Below, piece by piece: positions 25,480 to 37,013 of a stretch of 64,000 bases of DNA. This DNA comes from Burhinus oedicnemus. Lineage: Eukaryota > Chordata > Aves > Charadriiformes > Burhinidae. The notes below the pieces were generated by a model. It was given only the letters and a program-made list of their open reading frames with translations. It was not told the origin of the DNA and searched no databases. The stretch is taken from NCBI GenBank assembly GCA_008921705.1, contig VFFE01007255.1:1476421-1540420 (forward strand), written 5' to 3'. A program made the translations under genes and the position numbers. Position 1 is the first letter of the stretch. Each line of letters opens with the position of its first letter.

Positions 25480-25815
25480 TCAAGCTGATCTATTAGAAGA
25501 GACAGAGACCACAAGAGAAAAAGAAGCTGTTATTTAAAAATCAGAAATATGTTGCCAAAGGGTACAAAAAGACCAAATACTTAGCAAAGCTTCTATGACA
25601 ACTTAATTTAGCTGAGTAAATGATACAGCAATTTAGAATAAAGCTGGAAAGAATGTGACGTGTGAAATTAATGAAGCGTATGACAGTGAGGGAATCTGAG
25701 GTAAAAAACACAATTGCTAATGCACATACAAAGTTAGAAATACACAAAACAAATATTTCATTAACCCAGGTATCATTAAGAGACAAAAAAAAAAAGCTCT
25801 TGTGGATGGATTTAC

Positions 25816-25915
25816 AATCACAGACTGGTTTCGGTTGGAAGGGACCTTAAAGACCATCTAGTTCCAACACCCCTGCCATGGGCAGGGACACCTCCCACTA
25901 GACCAGGTTACTCAA
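25816..25915 (-). mobile_element. CR1 LINE 3' end, antisense, short
   Basis: Read on the plus strand: AATCACAGACTGG, then TTGGAAGGGACCTTAAAGA, then CATCTAGTTCCAACACCCC, then GGGCAGGGACACCTCCCACT. This is the reverse complement of a CR1 3' UTR of the common avian type, with the 3' end at the left. Only about 100 bp remain, so it is a severely 5'-truncated copy without coding sequence. Confidence 0.92.
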
Positions 25916-26214
25916 ATAACTATAACTACAGCAACTATCTGTCTTTTCAGAAATAAATAAAGCATCTTCATTTTATTCAATGGTAAGCAAAACCCACCAG
26001 CAGAATGGGAACATAACCTGAGTGTGACCTACAAGGCTGAGGAAGAAAATGGATCAGATATGTTATTACTGATATAACTAATCACTCTGCTCAAGAAAAG
26101 CATCAGTCTGGGAGGAAAACACAAGCACTGAGGAGCAGGAGAATGAAGGGTTTTGGCAGAGTTCAACAGCAATGATTGCCACAGTAAATACTCATTGCAG
26201 GCAAAGAACGTTTC

Positions 26215-26219
26215 AACAG
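26215..26219. repeat. Left target-site duplication (AACAG) of LTR
   Basis: AACAG directly precedes the TG of the LTR and is repeated at 26866-26870 directly after its terminal CA. A 5-bp duplication is the expected integrase footprint for this class of element. Confidence 0.85.
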
Positions 26220-26444
26220 TGTCCTGGTTTGAATGACACAAGACTAATTTATCTTCTAATGCTTGGGAAAACTGCACTTTTAGAAGACTGGTGTCCAAAT
26301 TTGGGAAATACTTACTTTATAGCCAGCTATGGTTTGTGGGTTTCAAGGTCTCAGTGTTTTTGAGCTCACCAGGTGCAGGGATGAGGAGGAGCGAGACCCA
26401 GGCAATTGACCCAAGCTGGCCAACAGGATTATTTCATACCATGA

Positions 26445-26464
26445 ACGTCACATTTGATATAAAT
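26445..26464 (+). promoter_or_regulatory. LTR core promoter: CRE-like site and TATA box
   Basis: ACGTCA (26445-26450) is followed by TATAAAT (26458-26464), inside the solo LTR and in its sense orientation. In related bird LTRs the same position carries TGACGTCA and TATATAAA. Both elements are recognisable here but altered, so residual promoter activity is possible but uncertain. Confidence 0.55.
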
Positions 26465-26727
26465 TAGAAAGTTTTCTGCAAAGTGCTCTCTCTCCCTTAA
26501 TGGCTGTGATCCTGAGAACTTCTTGCCCTGGTGCCGAACAACTGAGCCCTTCCGTTCCTCCTGAAGCGGTAGCGTTTGCGATGTCCGACATTTGCTGTCC
26601 CCTGCTGGGAGTGCACAGCTTCCTACTCGTAGAATTGGCTGAGTATACTCCTTGTATATTTTGTATTGCTATTGGGATCAATACTGGTTGTTTCATGTTA
26701 ATAATGTTAATGATCTAGTCTTATTCT

Positions 26728-26733
26728 ATTAAA
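26728..26733 (+). terminator. LTR polyadenylation signal ATTAAA
   Basis: ATTAAA lies in the R/U5 part of the LTR, downstream of the TATA box and followed by T-rich sequence (ATCTGTTTATATTTC). It is the expected position for the retroviral poly(A) signal and could terminate host transcripts reading through in the plus direction. Confidence 0.6.
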
Positions 26734-26787
26734 TCTGTTTATATTTCAACTCCCAAGTTTCCTTGTTTTTTCCTGGTTCCGCTTCTC

Positions 26788-26808
26788 GGGTGGGGAGGGG
26801 TCATCGGG
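26788..26808 (+). other. Putative G-quadruplex in LTR U5
   Basis: GGG T GGGG A GGGG TCATC GGG gives four G-tracts of at least three with loops of 1, 1 and 5 nt, which meets the usual quadruplex pattern. It falls in the 3' part of the solo LTR, where related bird LTRs also carry a G-rich stretch. Confidence 0.6.
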
Positions 26809-26865
26809 TGATAGAATAATTGTCTAAACGACAATAAATTGTTGTGGGTTTCTCAAAACATAACA

Positions 26866-26870
26866 AACAG
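26866..26870. repeat. Right target-site duplication (AACAG) of LTR
   Basis: Exact copy of 26215-26219 directly after the terminal CA of the LTR. The pair shows that both ends of the element are intact and that no later rearrangement affected either junction. Confidence 0.85.
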
Positions 26871-27073
26871 GAATAAAGCCAGAGATACACTTTAATAATA
26901 ACATTCCAGCTCTCCATTCTCTGTAACTCCCAAACATCTGCAGATGTCTATTATGTTATTTACATTTATCAGAGTCTTGGCCTTGTTATGGGTTCTACCA
27001 GAATGCAACACTGGAAATGACTGTATTCCAGCTAATAATCTGCTCTTGTCTCCAGGGCTGGTAAATACACACT

Positions 27074-27147
27074 TATATCCCATCAAAGTCAACGGGACTA
27101 ATGACATGCTTGAAGTCCAGCATATGCTAAATTGTTTTGCTGGAGCA
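27074..27147 (+). repeat. Ancient palindromic amniote repeat, copy 2
   Basis: CATCAAAGTCAACGGGACTA, then ATGACATGCTTGAAGTCCAG, then CATATGCTAAATTGTTTTGCTGGA follows the same ancestral pattern as copy 1 (AAAGTCAATGGGAC ... CATGCTTAA ... GCATATGCTTAAGTG.TTTGCTG). The open frame at 26944-27270 runs through this repeat, which argues against it being a gene. Confidence 0.55.
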
Positions 27148-30075
27148 ATGTCAGAAATTCATGACTTTTCGGCATTAAAAAAAAAAAGAGAGGACAAAGC
27201 AGCTAAAGTAGAAATAAGGAAAATAATCCTTACAAAGGATTATGGCTGTGTTATTGAGGTCTATGACTAGGTCATTATGACTCTTGTCAATAGATTACAT
27301 GACTGAGTTTTAATCAAGGCCCACTCTAAGGGCATAGCAGCCCCATGCTCAAGTGCCAAACAAATTCTGTCTACCTAACACCAAAGGCATTCCCAAAAAA
27401 CAGACACAGTATTTCCTTCATTTGAAGAGTTTTCTCATTTTTGCGTATTGGCAGAAGATAATACTGCTAATTCTAGAAAGACTCACTCTCACATCCACTT
27501 ATTTTAAAATTAATGGTGACATTTATGTGTATTTTCGTAGGACTAGTATTTGGCGGAGGGAAAATTTAGCCCAAGAAGGATGAAAGATTTTACCTATATG
27601 TTTCATTTATATTTTCAAGTTTTGAAGACTTGTACAATGGTTAAATGATTAATATATTTATTCAAAGTCCTGCATTCATTACCAGTTTATTATCAGCTAG
27701 AAAGAAAACAAGACCAAATTTGCAGAAGTGAGCACCTATATTTCAGTATGTAACTGATGGAGACTGTAAGCGCTCTCAACCTTTACAAAATGAAGCCCTT
27801 GATGTTTAAACACTGACATTCTCTTTGTGATGTCAAATGGGTATCTTTGCCTTTTGTGAAGGCTAAGATTCACAAACAGAATGCAAAAATGGTATTTATC
27901 ACAATAAGTGGGAAACGAGAAAAAGGGGACAGCAAGAAAAAAAAGCAACACAATGAAATGAAATGAAAGAATATACATAAGTGCTGCATTAATAAAAGAC
28001 TTTAGAAAGAGGGAGAGCCATCATAAAAAGAGTAAGCAATGGGCACAGTAAAGCCAGTGAATAGGATTAGATAAAAAGCTTAAGAAGATAATAAAAATAG
28101 TTTATTCAAGAAATAAAAAAGAATGAGAAAGGGCACAAAAGGAAAAGCAATTCACATTTTTAGCAGAATGGACAATGAGAAAACTATTCTGAGTTCAGCT
28201 ATACATAATTACATCTTGTTGGCCTTCTAGTCACCAGAAAAAATATTTCAGGTCATTGTGTATGAATTTACAGAAATACTAACATTTCAGAAGTTTGGAG
28301 ATTTAAATATTTAAAAATATTACTATATATAAACCATACCAACTTTGTTTTCCATATACAAGAATAGAAAAATTCATACCCAACTCCAGCTGAATCCTAA
28401 GACATTCATTTAAAGTGTGTCATGTAAGACTAGAAAAGGAGTGATCCCTCAGCTTAAATTCACAGATGGATATGCATCAAAGGGTGCAAAATCAGATCTG
28501 AGGATATTTCTTGTGTAGAAAAACATTCTGTATGTTATTGGGCTTTTTAATAACCAGAAGATGCACACTATTTCTACAGTCATGATGCAGCTCCTTAGTG
28601 TCAAAACAAAGAAAATACACATTAAAACAGCTACACTAGGGCCACTTAATTCTGAAGAGGAGTGGCAACATATATCCTCTAGACAAAATAATGATCCAAG
28701 CTTCTGCAACATAATAAAACTTATTCTTGTACCTTACACTCTTACGGCAGCTAACCACAATACAAGGGAGACTTGTCAGCTCAACCTAAGGCAACACAAG
28801 ATACTCTAACTCTGAACTCATGGAAGAGCCATAGTTAAGGCCTTCCCATTGGACAGGCATGCGTCTTGTGATGTAATATACAGAATAACTGAGTCAAAAT
28901 ATAAGGAAATGAGAAAACCAAAATTCCTTGTCTACGTATTCAAAACTTCGAGTTCTTTTAACATAATACTATTTTGGCATACCATACACTGTGTTCCAAA
29001 AGAGATGAACAAGGAACACTATGGTAGGCGAGCTGAGCAAAACAAGTAACAAAAAATGTCCCTACCCCAGAGGGCTTGCAATCAGAGGATGCAAGCTGTT
29101 TCAATATAGTGAAGCAGATTACAAAGAGAGAAAGCACACAGCGTGGGATGGTCTTTGCAGCCAGCATGCTCTGTGCAGTAAGTGAGTTTTCAGAATTACT
29201 CTGAAAGGTGAGAGGAAGGAAGTTTGACATAACGGACCCATCCAGCAAGTTCTCTGCATGCAACACTGCCTCATACAGAGACCCCACAGGCCAGAGTTCA
29301 TTGATTGGAAACCTCTTGCAGGGAAGGATTTCGAAAACAAATTATGCAGTCTCACTAAAAGAAAAACACTTCATGCAGAATCAGTCTTCAAACAGCAACT
29401 TAAGACTTCATGCTTATTTTGGAATAGCTATCCAAGAACAATTTCCAGCATTGACAAGCCCTTAGAGTCATGTTTCAGTTAAAGAAACCATTCTTGGTGT
29501 GACATGTTGTGTAACTTCATGTTCTAACATGAAACAGTCAGTCTTTCATGCTAATATTTTGAAGGTAATCCCTACTGAGATCAGAGAATCCAACACTTCC
29601 TTTAACATATGGAGAATTATCTTGATCTCGCACTAAGACCTTAATTTCAGCAAAAAAAATGTCCTTAGAAACACTAAGTATAATTAAGATACTATTTCAA
29701 ATGTGACGAGCAATTCTTCTTACTCAGCTTATTCATTCAGTAGTTATGTTCAGGTCAAACAATGGGGCTCCCTCTCCCACAGATACTACATTTGGTCACA
29801 GATAGGAATGACCAAACACCACTGTCTCTTCTCGGTTTGGGCAAGAACTAAGAGTTCTATTGGACAGCTGAAATACTAAGCATTTGAGATGTGATTGCAC
29901 TTAGGTTTATCTGAGCGAAGAGACATCCACTTCAGATATTTTAAGGTAATTTTCATTTTCTCCAGTGATCTGCAAGCTTCCCTTCATCGGAAATGGCTGT
30001 GGGAAGGTATCAGTGTAACTACATAGGAAAAAACCCAGCCCTGAACTAATGTCATATTCAGAGCCAGTCTTTGGA
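27148..30075. other. AT-rich non-coding stretch
   Basis: About 2.9 kb without a supportable gene or recognised transposon. Frames of 60-109 codons occur (for example 28958-29287 minus and 29208-29465 plus), but they overlap each other on both strands and show no recognisable motifs. Confidence 0.6.
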
Positions 30076-30210
30076 GAAGTAGCATAATGCAGTGATTAAG
30101 ACTTCAGCCTGCATGTGGAAAACCTGCTTTCAATGTACTGCTGCTACAAATATCTGTAACAGGTTAGCAAATAAATCATTATCCCTGTACCTCTGTTATG
30201 CATAAAAAAG
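30076..30210 (+). mobile_element. MIR-like tRNA-derived SINE, sense
   Basis: AAGTAGCATAATGCAGTGAT, then TTAAGACTTCAGCCTGCATG, then AACCTGCTTTCAATG, and further AACAGGTTAGCAAATAAATC and CTGTACCTCTGTTATGCATA follow the MIR order: head with AGTGGTTAAGA (A-box region), GGTTCAAAT-like B-box region, then the core 'aagtcatttaa...ctctgtgcctcagttt'. It is non-autonomous and was mobilised by an L2-type LINE in amniote ancestors. It is old and fixed. Confidence 0.65.
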
Positions 30211-31279
30211 TGAAGAAAGGAAGGACAACACAGGTGTTTCATACAGAAGATTTTTGAAGGGTATTAGTGATTGCAAGGTACTCTGACATGGTACATAAAT
30301 GTCACATAAACAACCTGGGCATCGGCAAGGAGAATGAAATACCAGACTGTATGGGAAAAGACAGATGAATAGTCCCAAATGCTCAGCATCAGTTGACCTG
30401 CTTCCTCCAAAATCAGCAGTGATCTTTCCACTTCCTACAAGAAAAGGACTAAAGAAAACGTTCATCACTTCCAAAAATGCTACCCAAGAGCAAAATTGAA
30501 AAAGAACCACAAAACTGTCAGCAGACCAAACTTCCTTCACCAGCCCACACAAAATTACTCTAAAACAGTAACTAGCGTAACTTTTTCAGACAAGCAAAAC
30601 TCCAACTGAAATACTGAACCCCAGGGAATAATTTGTACGGATTGTGAATTCATAGTATTATTAAAGATTGTTATTCATAAACAGCACAAGATAATAGTAT
30701 GAGAGAGACTCCATAGTTCTGTGTAAGAGTAGACCTGTTTTACTTTAGTAACTCAAAGAAAACTTAGAATAAGTCCACATGAATTTTGTTCCCAGGAGGA
30801 AAACAGAAAGGGATCTCTCTTATAGACACTCTTGGTATGCTGCCGCCAACATATTTTCATTAAGATGGGTACAAGGAATTAAAAATCAGAAGTTTGGGCT
30901 TGCCAGATCTTAACGTAGCACTTCCACATTCAATTAGCAATCTAACAGTTTATATCAGCTGAAAATATGACCAAGGGTATCTTTAAACTGGCAGGAGAAG
31001 AATCCACAAAGGAAATTGGGAAATAATTTTTTTCTACATTATCTTACTTCATTTCAGCATGTCACACAAGCTATTTGTAGTGGGAAATCGTTCCTCAAAG
31101 CATTTGATTTGGAGGAACTTGTTTAGATTTTTGTTTGTTTGTTTATAAAACCAAGTTTTTAATTGAGAAAAGTGCGCTATTATCCTTAAGAGTAGCAATT
31201 GCAACGTTTCTGACCACTGGGTCTAATGGAAAAACAAAACAAAACAAACTTAGTATGTAGATAATGCTGCATTCATTAC
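30211..31279. other. AT-rich non-coding stretch
   Basis: No gene is supported. The 118-codon minus-strand frame at 30196-30552 overlaps the MIR end and contains no recognisable domain. Confidence 0.6.
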
Positions 31280-31308
31280 AAAAAAAAAAAAAAAGAAAAA
31301 AGAAAAAA
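31280..31308. repeat. Poly-A tract
   Basis: A run of A broken only by a few G residues, 26 bp upstream of an assembly gap. On the minus strand it is a poly-T run, which creates part of the artefactual frame at 31250-31480. Confidence 0.9.
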
Positions 31309-31334
31309 GAAGCATTTTGGAGAAAGAATTAGAC

Positions 31335-31354
31335 NNNNNNNNNNNNNNNNNNNN
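31335..31354. other. Assembly gap (20 N)
   Basis: Twenty unresolved bases lie between an A-rich tract and a G-rich tract. The round length suggests a placeholder of unknown true size. Confidence 0.98.
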
Positions 31355-31359
31355 ATACT

Positions 31360-31376
31360 GGGTGGGGGGGCGGGGG
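31360..31376 (+). other. G-rich tract, possible G-quadruplex
   Basis: GGGTGGGGGGGCGGGGG directly follows the gap. Splitting the 7-G run gives four G-tracts. Such sequence blocks polymerases and may be the reason for the adjacent unresolved bases. Confidence 0.5.
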
Positions 31377-34300
31377 AAGACCTTTCTAAATTCTTTTCTG
31401 GATGGAACGAGAGCATTTAACAATGTTCCAACTAAAGAATTCCTGAAATAACTTCTCCGTGAAATGAATGTCTGAGGCATCTGTTAAGATGGTATGAAAG
31501 AAATTGATAGTGAAGACTGACCGAGCATTACTCAATTGGATACAGTTGTGAAAGACTGCTCCAAAATAGACAGCTTTGTAGAAGCTATCTTTACGGTAGA
31601 AATTTTAAAGCTTCCTGTCCAACATGACCATATACAACTCGTTCCAAAAGTGCAAAGATGGCTTAATTTTGTGCCTTGAGCCCCCATGCCCATTACAGTG
31701 AGCAGCAAGAGAATAGACTTTTCCCCAACTTTGTTATTGATCTGACATGTGGCTTTGATTAAGTCTTTCTTCCTGTCTCTGCTTATAAGTTCGTTGCTTT
31801 ATATTCAAATTGTAAGCTCTTTGTAATTTGGGCTGCTCCCCATGAAGCATTTGTACAGCATCCAACACAATGGGGTCCTGATATTAATTAAGTTCAAGCT
31901 GTACACTACTAGAATATACACCATTTAGTTTTACATTATAACACTATACAAGCATAAATGGCAAGATAAGTTGTAAAGGAGTGGAGAATCAGCCCTAGTA
32001 TACAGCAAATAAGAGGTTTTCTGCTGTCTTTCACCTTTGTGTTAATTTACAAAGCACACAACAGTAATTTGGGGTTTTGCTGTTATTAATCCTGCTTATT
32101 ATCAAGGGGATTTTAGTAGCGTTTATTCAGAATTTATGATGAAAACTTACAGGACAGTAGTGTCAGGGGAAAGAGAAAATTTAGGACTAATTGTAGGCAA
32201 TTGGTAAATCGCATCATCAGCAAAAGTTGGTGAATAACTGATTCCCAATACATCTATCTCAGCATTTTTTCCTGTAAAGGTAAAAGAGAAGGAACATTGC
32301 CAGCTCATCATGCTTACAGGAAAAAGTGGATTAAAACAGAAGAGCCTGTTTTGAGCCTGTTGAAGACTTCAGAGCCTCAAAAAAATGGCAGTGACTTGCT
32401 ATATTTTCCAAGATAGTACTAAGTGAAACTGAGGAAGCTCACAGTAGAGATGACTAAACACCGAAATAGTGAATACTTAGCAGAGGGAATATTTATGGTG
32501 AACTGGGTACTAAGTTAAGATTTCATTGAAACTCTGAAGATTTACCCATTTGATTATCTTGCCCAAGCTGCAGCCGCACAGATAATTTAATTAGCAATCA
32601 GAACTTTGTTCACTGGTCCACCACAAATGAAAAAGTTCAATTTTTCACTCTTTAGTAAGTTAACTAAAAAATTCAACTAGGAGAGCAAGGTAAATGGATT
32701 GGTTATTTCCTTCAACACATTTAAAAAAAGACGTTAGGGAGATTAAGTTAAAAACGTAAGGATTGCAAGAACAAACTCTGACATATACAAGTAGGTGCTA
32801 CTAGAAGTAGACAGCAGGTCACTGTAAAGAGGAGGTTGCTGACAGCAACTCCACTGAGCCCCTCTCACTAAATCGAGCTCCAGGAGAGGACTAGTTTGTG
32901 TGACAGATATTGCAGGGGGTCAAGACTGAATTTTAATATTGTCCAGTGTGGGTGAATTATTAGCATCTCCCCTTCCTTTTACTGTTATATTCAGCTGCAA
33001 GCTGGCCTCAGGCAATCTTGTTTTCCCTATAAAAATTTGCAGGAAATGCAGGAGATGCGTGATATTAGAGGTAATATGCTGTACATTCTATTCACCCAGG
33101 TGATATTGCTGAAGTCAGTGGAGCTATTTGCATACATCTGGCAAATGATATTAAAGTCTTGCCTAATGCCATTAGCCTGACAAGAATATACCAATCTCAG
33201 TTTATGAACATTAAAGAATTATAACCCACAAGTATCAAAAAATAATCAAGACATCATTTGCCTTGATGTCAGCATACCTAAAAGCTGTTCTGCAGTCCTG
33301 TCTCGCAGCATCCTGGCACCTAGCAATGGTCTGACCAAACCCCACTCAACTGTCTCTGTAAGACTTAAACAGCACTAGAAACACAGTTGGCTTTACTGAG
33401 GGAAGGTGAAGAAGGAAGAACCAGAGTGTCTCAGCCTTTTTGTTTGTAACTTCCCCAGTCTTTTATCTAATATTTCATAGAATTTTAAAATTCTTCTCAG
33501 TTCCTAGTATCTTTCCTTCCTCTATTTAGGGAAAGCAATTTTCAACTACAACGCACTTCAAAATCTTGTGCTGTGGTGCATGCCCAAGAACACAGAAATC
33601 AGCCCTCAAAACATCAAAAAAGATCCAACCGAGGTTAATAGGGAAGAGAAGAACTTAGAGGCTTTCGATTAACAGCTCAGTTGAAACCATTTCCGGAATG
33701 AAATGACTAAGAGTTTGGTCATTGGCTACCATCAGGTCAATCTCTGTTGTTTACTGTATGTAACCATACAGCCAATACTGTAACAAAACCAACCAACCAA
33801 CAAAAAAAAAACAACAAAAAAAACAACAAAAAAAAAGGAGGATGGAGTTTTGCACACCTATGGTTTTCCAAATTATTTCAGTGCCGTGTGAAAAAACATC
33901 TTTTGACAGCTTTGTTCACAGCAGGTTCCTTACCTCTAGAAAAGAAAAGTCTTCCCAACACTTAATATCAGCGAAGATCAGAACAATAGCTTGCAAAATA
34001 AAGCACACCTTTTGAGAAAACAGTAAGTTTCAGTCTTGTGGATAAAAACAACATTTAAAACAATTTCCCATTTTTTCCACATTTTTACAATGGATTATAC
34101 CCCTTATCTTGGCCTGTATTCATTTTAGTAATTCTGTAACACATCCATTTTCTAAGCAGGACAAAACAGTCCCCTTAAGGTGGAAAAGAATAAACTGAAT
34201 TTTATTCCATTTATTTCTGTGTAGCCTTTCTCATACAAAGAATCTGAAAGTGTCAGGGATATAATAATGACACCATTTATCCAATTCTTTCAAGTGTTAT

Positions 34301-34959
34301 GTTCAGCTTCAGAACTCTTAAAAGCCTTATGTTCTAATAGGACGAATTATATTCCTTATAAAAATGCTACACAGGGAAGTTACATCTGTCTTCCTTTTTT
34401 TTTTTTTAATTTGTTATACCACTTTGCCATAGAACAATGGTTTCCAACTTTCAGAGGTGTTGAGCACCCCTACCTCACTGGGATTCTTAAATTCACATTT
34501 AAGAAAAAACAGACCAGAAATGATATACGTTACACGAGGTGAGCAGTTACGAGCTAGCTTATGACGTACAAATCAACAACATAAGGGTATGAGGTCCAAC
34601 AAAAGTACAGAGTGCCTGGTGTGAAGACAGGTCCTGGTGTGCACTGTTCCACTGCTTCTGTACCATTCCTGCCATCTGGAATATTTCATTGAAGTCGGTT
34701 GTTAAAAGAAAAACCTTGGAGCTGACCTAACAACACTGCGATCCACATGCAGAGTAATCTAGTTCCAGAATGCCTTAGTAGAAAAAACCTAACACTACTA
34801 ATTTAGCCTCTGTTTTTTTCAGCTGGGCTAAGCAGATATTTGGAGAAAGAACTGGCATCTATTAAAAGGATTTATGTACAGGTCTTCCTAGTGCCTGTTG
34901 AATCACTGCAGATAATCATGAAGTAATAAAGTCCATGAATCTGCTACAATCTCTAATCT
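31377..34959. other. AT-rich non-coding stretch
   Basis: About 3.6 kb with no supportable gene. It contains an A/C-rich simple tract at 33784-33837, and homeodomain- and octamer-like words near 32582-32600 (TAATTTAATTAGCAATCA) and 33127 (TATTTGCAT). No transposon is recognised. Confidence 0.6.
33784..33837. repeat. A-rich simple repeat (CAAA/AACC units)
   Basis: AACCAACCAACC is followed by runs of A interrupted by CAAC. It is low-complexity sequence and the source of the K/N-rich part of the frame at 33747-33965. Confidence 0.88.
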
Positions 34960-35140
34960 TCAGTGTCTGATCCACAATTTCAACAGCAGACCATGGCCTC
35001 GGGAGCAATAGACACAGCGTAGCCAACAACTTTGACAGTAAACCATTAAGAACTCCTGTTCTTCAGCCCTCAAGCTGGATGAGGAAATGCCAACATCTTC
35101 ATTCAGTATATCAGAATCAGAATAGATTTTCTTTAAATAT
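34960..35140 (-). CDS. Candidate terminal exon, minus strand
   Basis: On the minus strand a strong acceptor (GTGTCTTTTTGTTAG|AT) opens a frame of about 60 codons that ends at a TGA (34960-34962). The frame starts YLKKIYSDSDILNED, has a Ser-rich stretch followed by RAEEQEF, then a Cys-containing end (CQSC, CVYC). It starts in phase 2. No poly(A) signal is seen directly downstream and no family is recognised. The acidic and polar beginning is plausible for protein, the end less so. A real C-terminal exon and a pseudo-exon are both possible. Confidence 0.22.
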
Positions 35141-35175
35141 CTAACAAAAAGACACAGTATTGTATGGAAATGCAC

Positions 35176-36780
35176 CTAAATCTTCTATTCATACAGCAGC
35201 ATCTTGGGGGAACAACCACCACCTCCTGCAATGCTTTCTCCTCTCCTCAGCTATAATGAAAAACCTCTCATAATTTTTATTGTTATAGAAAGTACAAAGA
35301 GACTAAATAAAGGAAAGTTGCAGGAAGTCTATATTTCTATTTGAATGACTATGACAGCATGATCCCCTAAAATTGATAAAAGGAGGCTTGTGGTAAGGAA
35401 AAGCTATTTAGAAGAATCACTATCTATGCCAAGTCCACCTCTATAAAAAGATGCCATTGTGAGCTCTTAGAAGAATTAAAAGTGATTGAAAGATGATGAA
35501 TATAGTAGCATGTACATACAGAAAATAAAATTTCTGATGTATCTTTCATACAATACTAGAATGTGCAGAGGACAGTTAGGTGCCAAGCGATGAACACAAC
35601 AGAGCCATAAAGCTGAGGTTGTGTGTGAGAAAGGGGAGGGCAAAGCTTATTTATTACTTTTGCCCTGCATGGCAGCCTGTGCCAGACTGGGAATAAAAAT
35701 AGGAGCATGAAGTGAAGGAAGAATGCCACGTTGAACAAAAGAACATCGTAAATTTAAGGAGAGAAACCGTATCAGTCAATCCTAGACTGGCAGACGGCAT
35801 GTCACCAGGCTCCTAAATAAGCCAAGAACATGCAAAAAAGGACTTCCTTGTTTAGCTTATTCTTCTCTTTTGCAACTGTTGTCTCGCTTTGATCTCCTAA
35901 AACTTCACTCTTATTTTGAATAAAGTTGTTGTTTTCTCTGAGTTTGTCCAGAAACAGAAGTTACTGGACAAGCACAAAGACACAAATTTCAAAGAAAAAT
36001 AAAGCAAATAAACCAGTAATGAAAACAACTACGGATACTCAACATGTAGGACTAATTTGCAAATTTTCAGAGCTGTATCTTTTTCTTTTGAAGGAGTTAG
36101 CTGAGGGGCTGGTACTTTTATCACAAGCATACTAGGAGAAATCTCTCCCCACCTGGCGCCAACAGGAACACCCATGGCAAGACTTAGGTTGTAAGGCAGC
36201 ACTGGTGTTACCTTTTGCTTTGGGTAATATCACTGCTTGTAATCCAATTGACTGGATGTTTTTCTTAAATAAAGAAAATAAAACCCAGTCCCCAACAGTT
36301 TTTTATTCGCAGGTGGCAGAGTTTGGATTTTGACAGAGTTGGTCTTTAGGTAAAAAACCGTGCCTTTTAGACATAAGTTGTCAAAGTTTAGAGGGGTTTA
36401 GAATTTATTTCACGGATTGGATTCTGTAATGCAATCTTAGCCTGCCAGCATTCTCTTGCATCTTAACGGGAGCATGCAGCTTAGAAAACTCTGTGGGCAG
36501 TGCCATGCTTTTCTATTTACTGTGTGTAAAGGACCTGAATCAAGCCAGAGAAATTCTCAGAGTATGGAGATGGCTGAGAAGAAAAAAATTATACTGAATT
36601 ATCTTTTCTCCTGCTTTCATCACTAAAATAACACAGAAGAAACTGCACAGATGCATGAATTGGGAGACCAGAAGTTGTTCTTCCAACTTATTCACTGAAT
36701 GGTCAGAGTAAGGCCATTTTATAAGCTGGAGTTAGCAAGATTTCCCACTTACGTCACAGGAAAAAAACCTCACCATACTT
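35176..36780. other. AT-rich non-coding stretch
   Basis: No gene or recognised repeat. Short frames at 35556-35738 (minus) and 35926-36135 (plus) show no recognisable features. Confidence 0.6.
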
Positions 36781-36865
36781 CCTTATTTTAGAGATGAAGG
36801 AACAGAGACCTAGACATTTCTAGAGGTTACAGAGGAATTCAGCATCAGAATCCTTACTTTATCCA
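36781..36865 (-). mobile_element. MIR-like SINE core, antisense
   Basis: Read on the plus strand: TTTTAGAGATGAAGGAACAG, then AGACCTAGACATTTCTAGAG, then GTTACAGAGG and GCATCAGAATCC. This is the reverse complement of the MIR core (ttttacagatgaggaaactgaggcacagagaggttaag... tcacacagc... cagaattc). Only the conserved core region survives. Confidence 0.6.
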
Positions 36866-37013
36866 CAATATTCACCAGAAAGAGCACACCAGGTCCTCAC
36901 TTGCCAATATAATATGAGTAATTTGTGCTGTTCCTACATGCTCAGTTTGCCAGACAGCATGAAATCCACAGATGGAAGTGCGGTATGAAAGAGCACAGTA
37001 ATTCTGTACTCAC

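Larger units (their letters stand above)
26220..26865 (+). mobile_element. Solo LTR, avian ERVL-like endogenous retrovirus
   Basis: The 646-bp element starts TGTCCTGGTTT and ends ATAACA, with TG...CA termini and a perfect AACAG duplication on both sides. Landmarks in the order expected for the widespread bird ERVL-type LTR are: TGACCCAAGCTGGCCAACAGG (26408 onward), a CRE-like ACGTCA, a TATAAAT box, TTTTGTATTG, an ATTAAA polyadenylation signal, and the AACTCCCAAGTTTCC stretch after it. No internal gag, pol or env sequence lies next to it, so it is the product of LTR-LTR recombination. Several substitutions relative to the family as I remember it indicate some age. Class is assigned from resemblance only. 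Confidence 0.88.

Noticed and set aside
26944..27270. 108-codon plus-strand frame
   Set aside because: It runs directly through an ancient palindromic repeat and a poly-A run.
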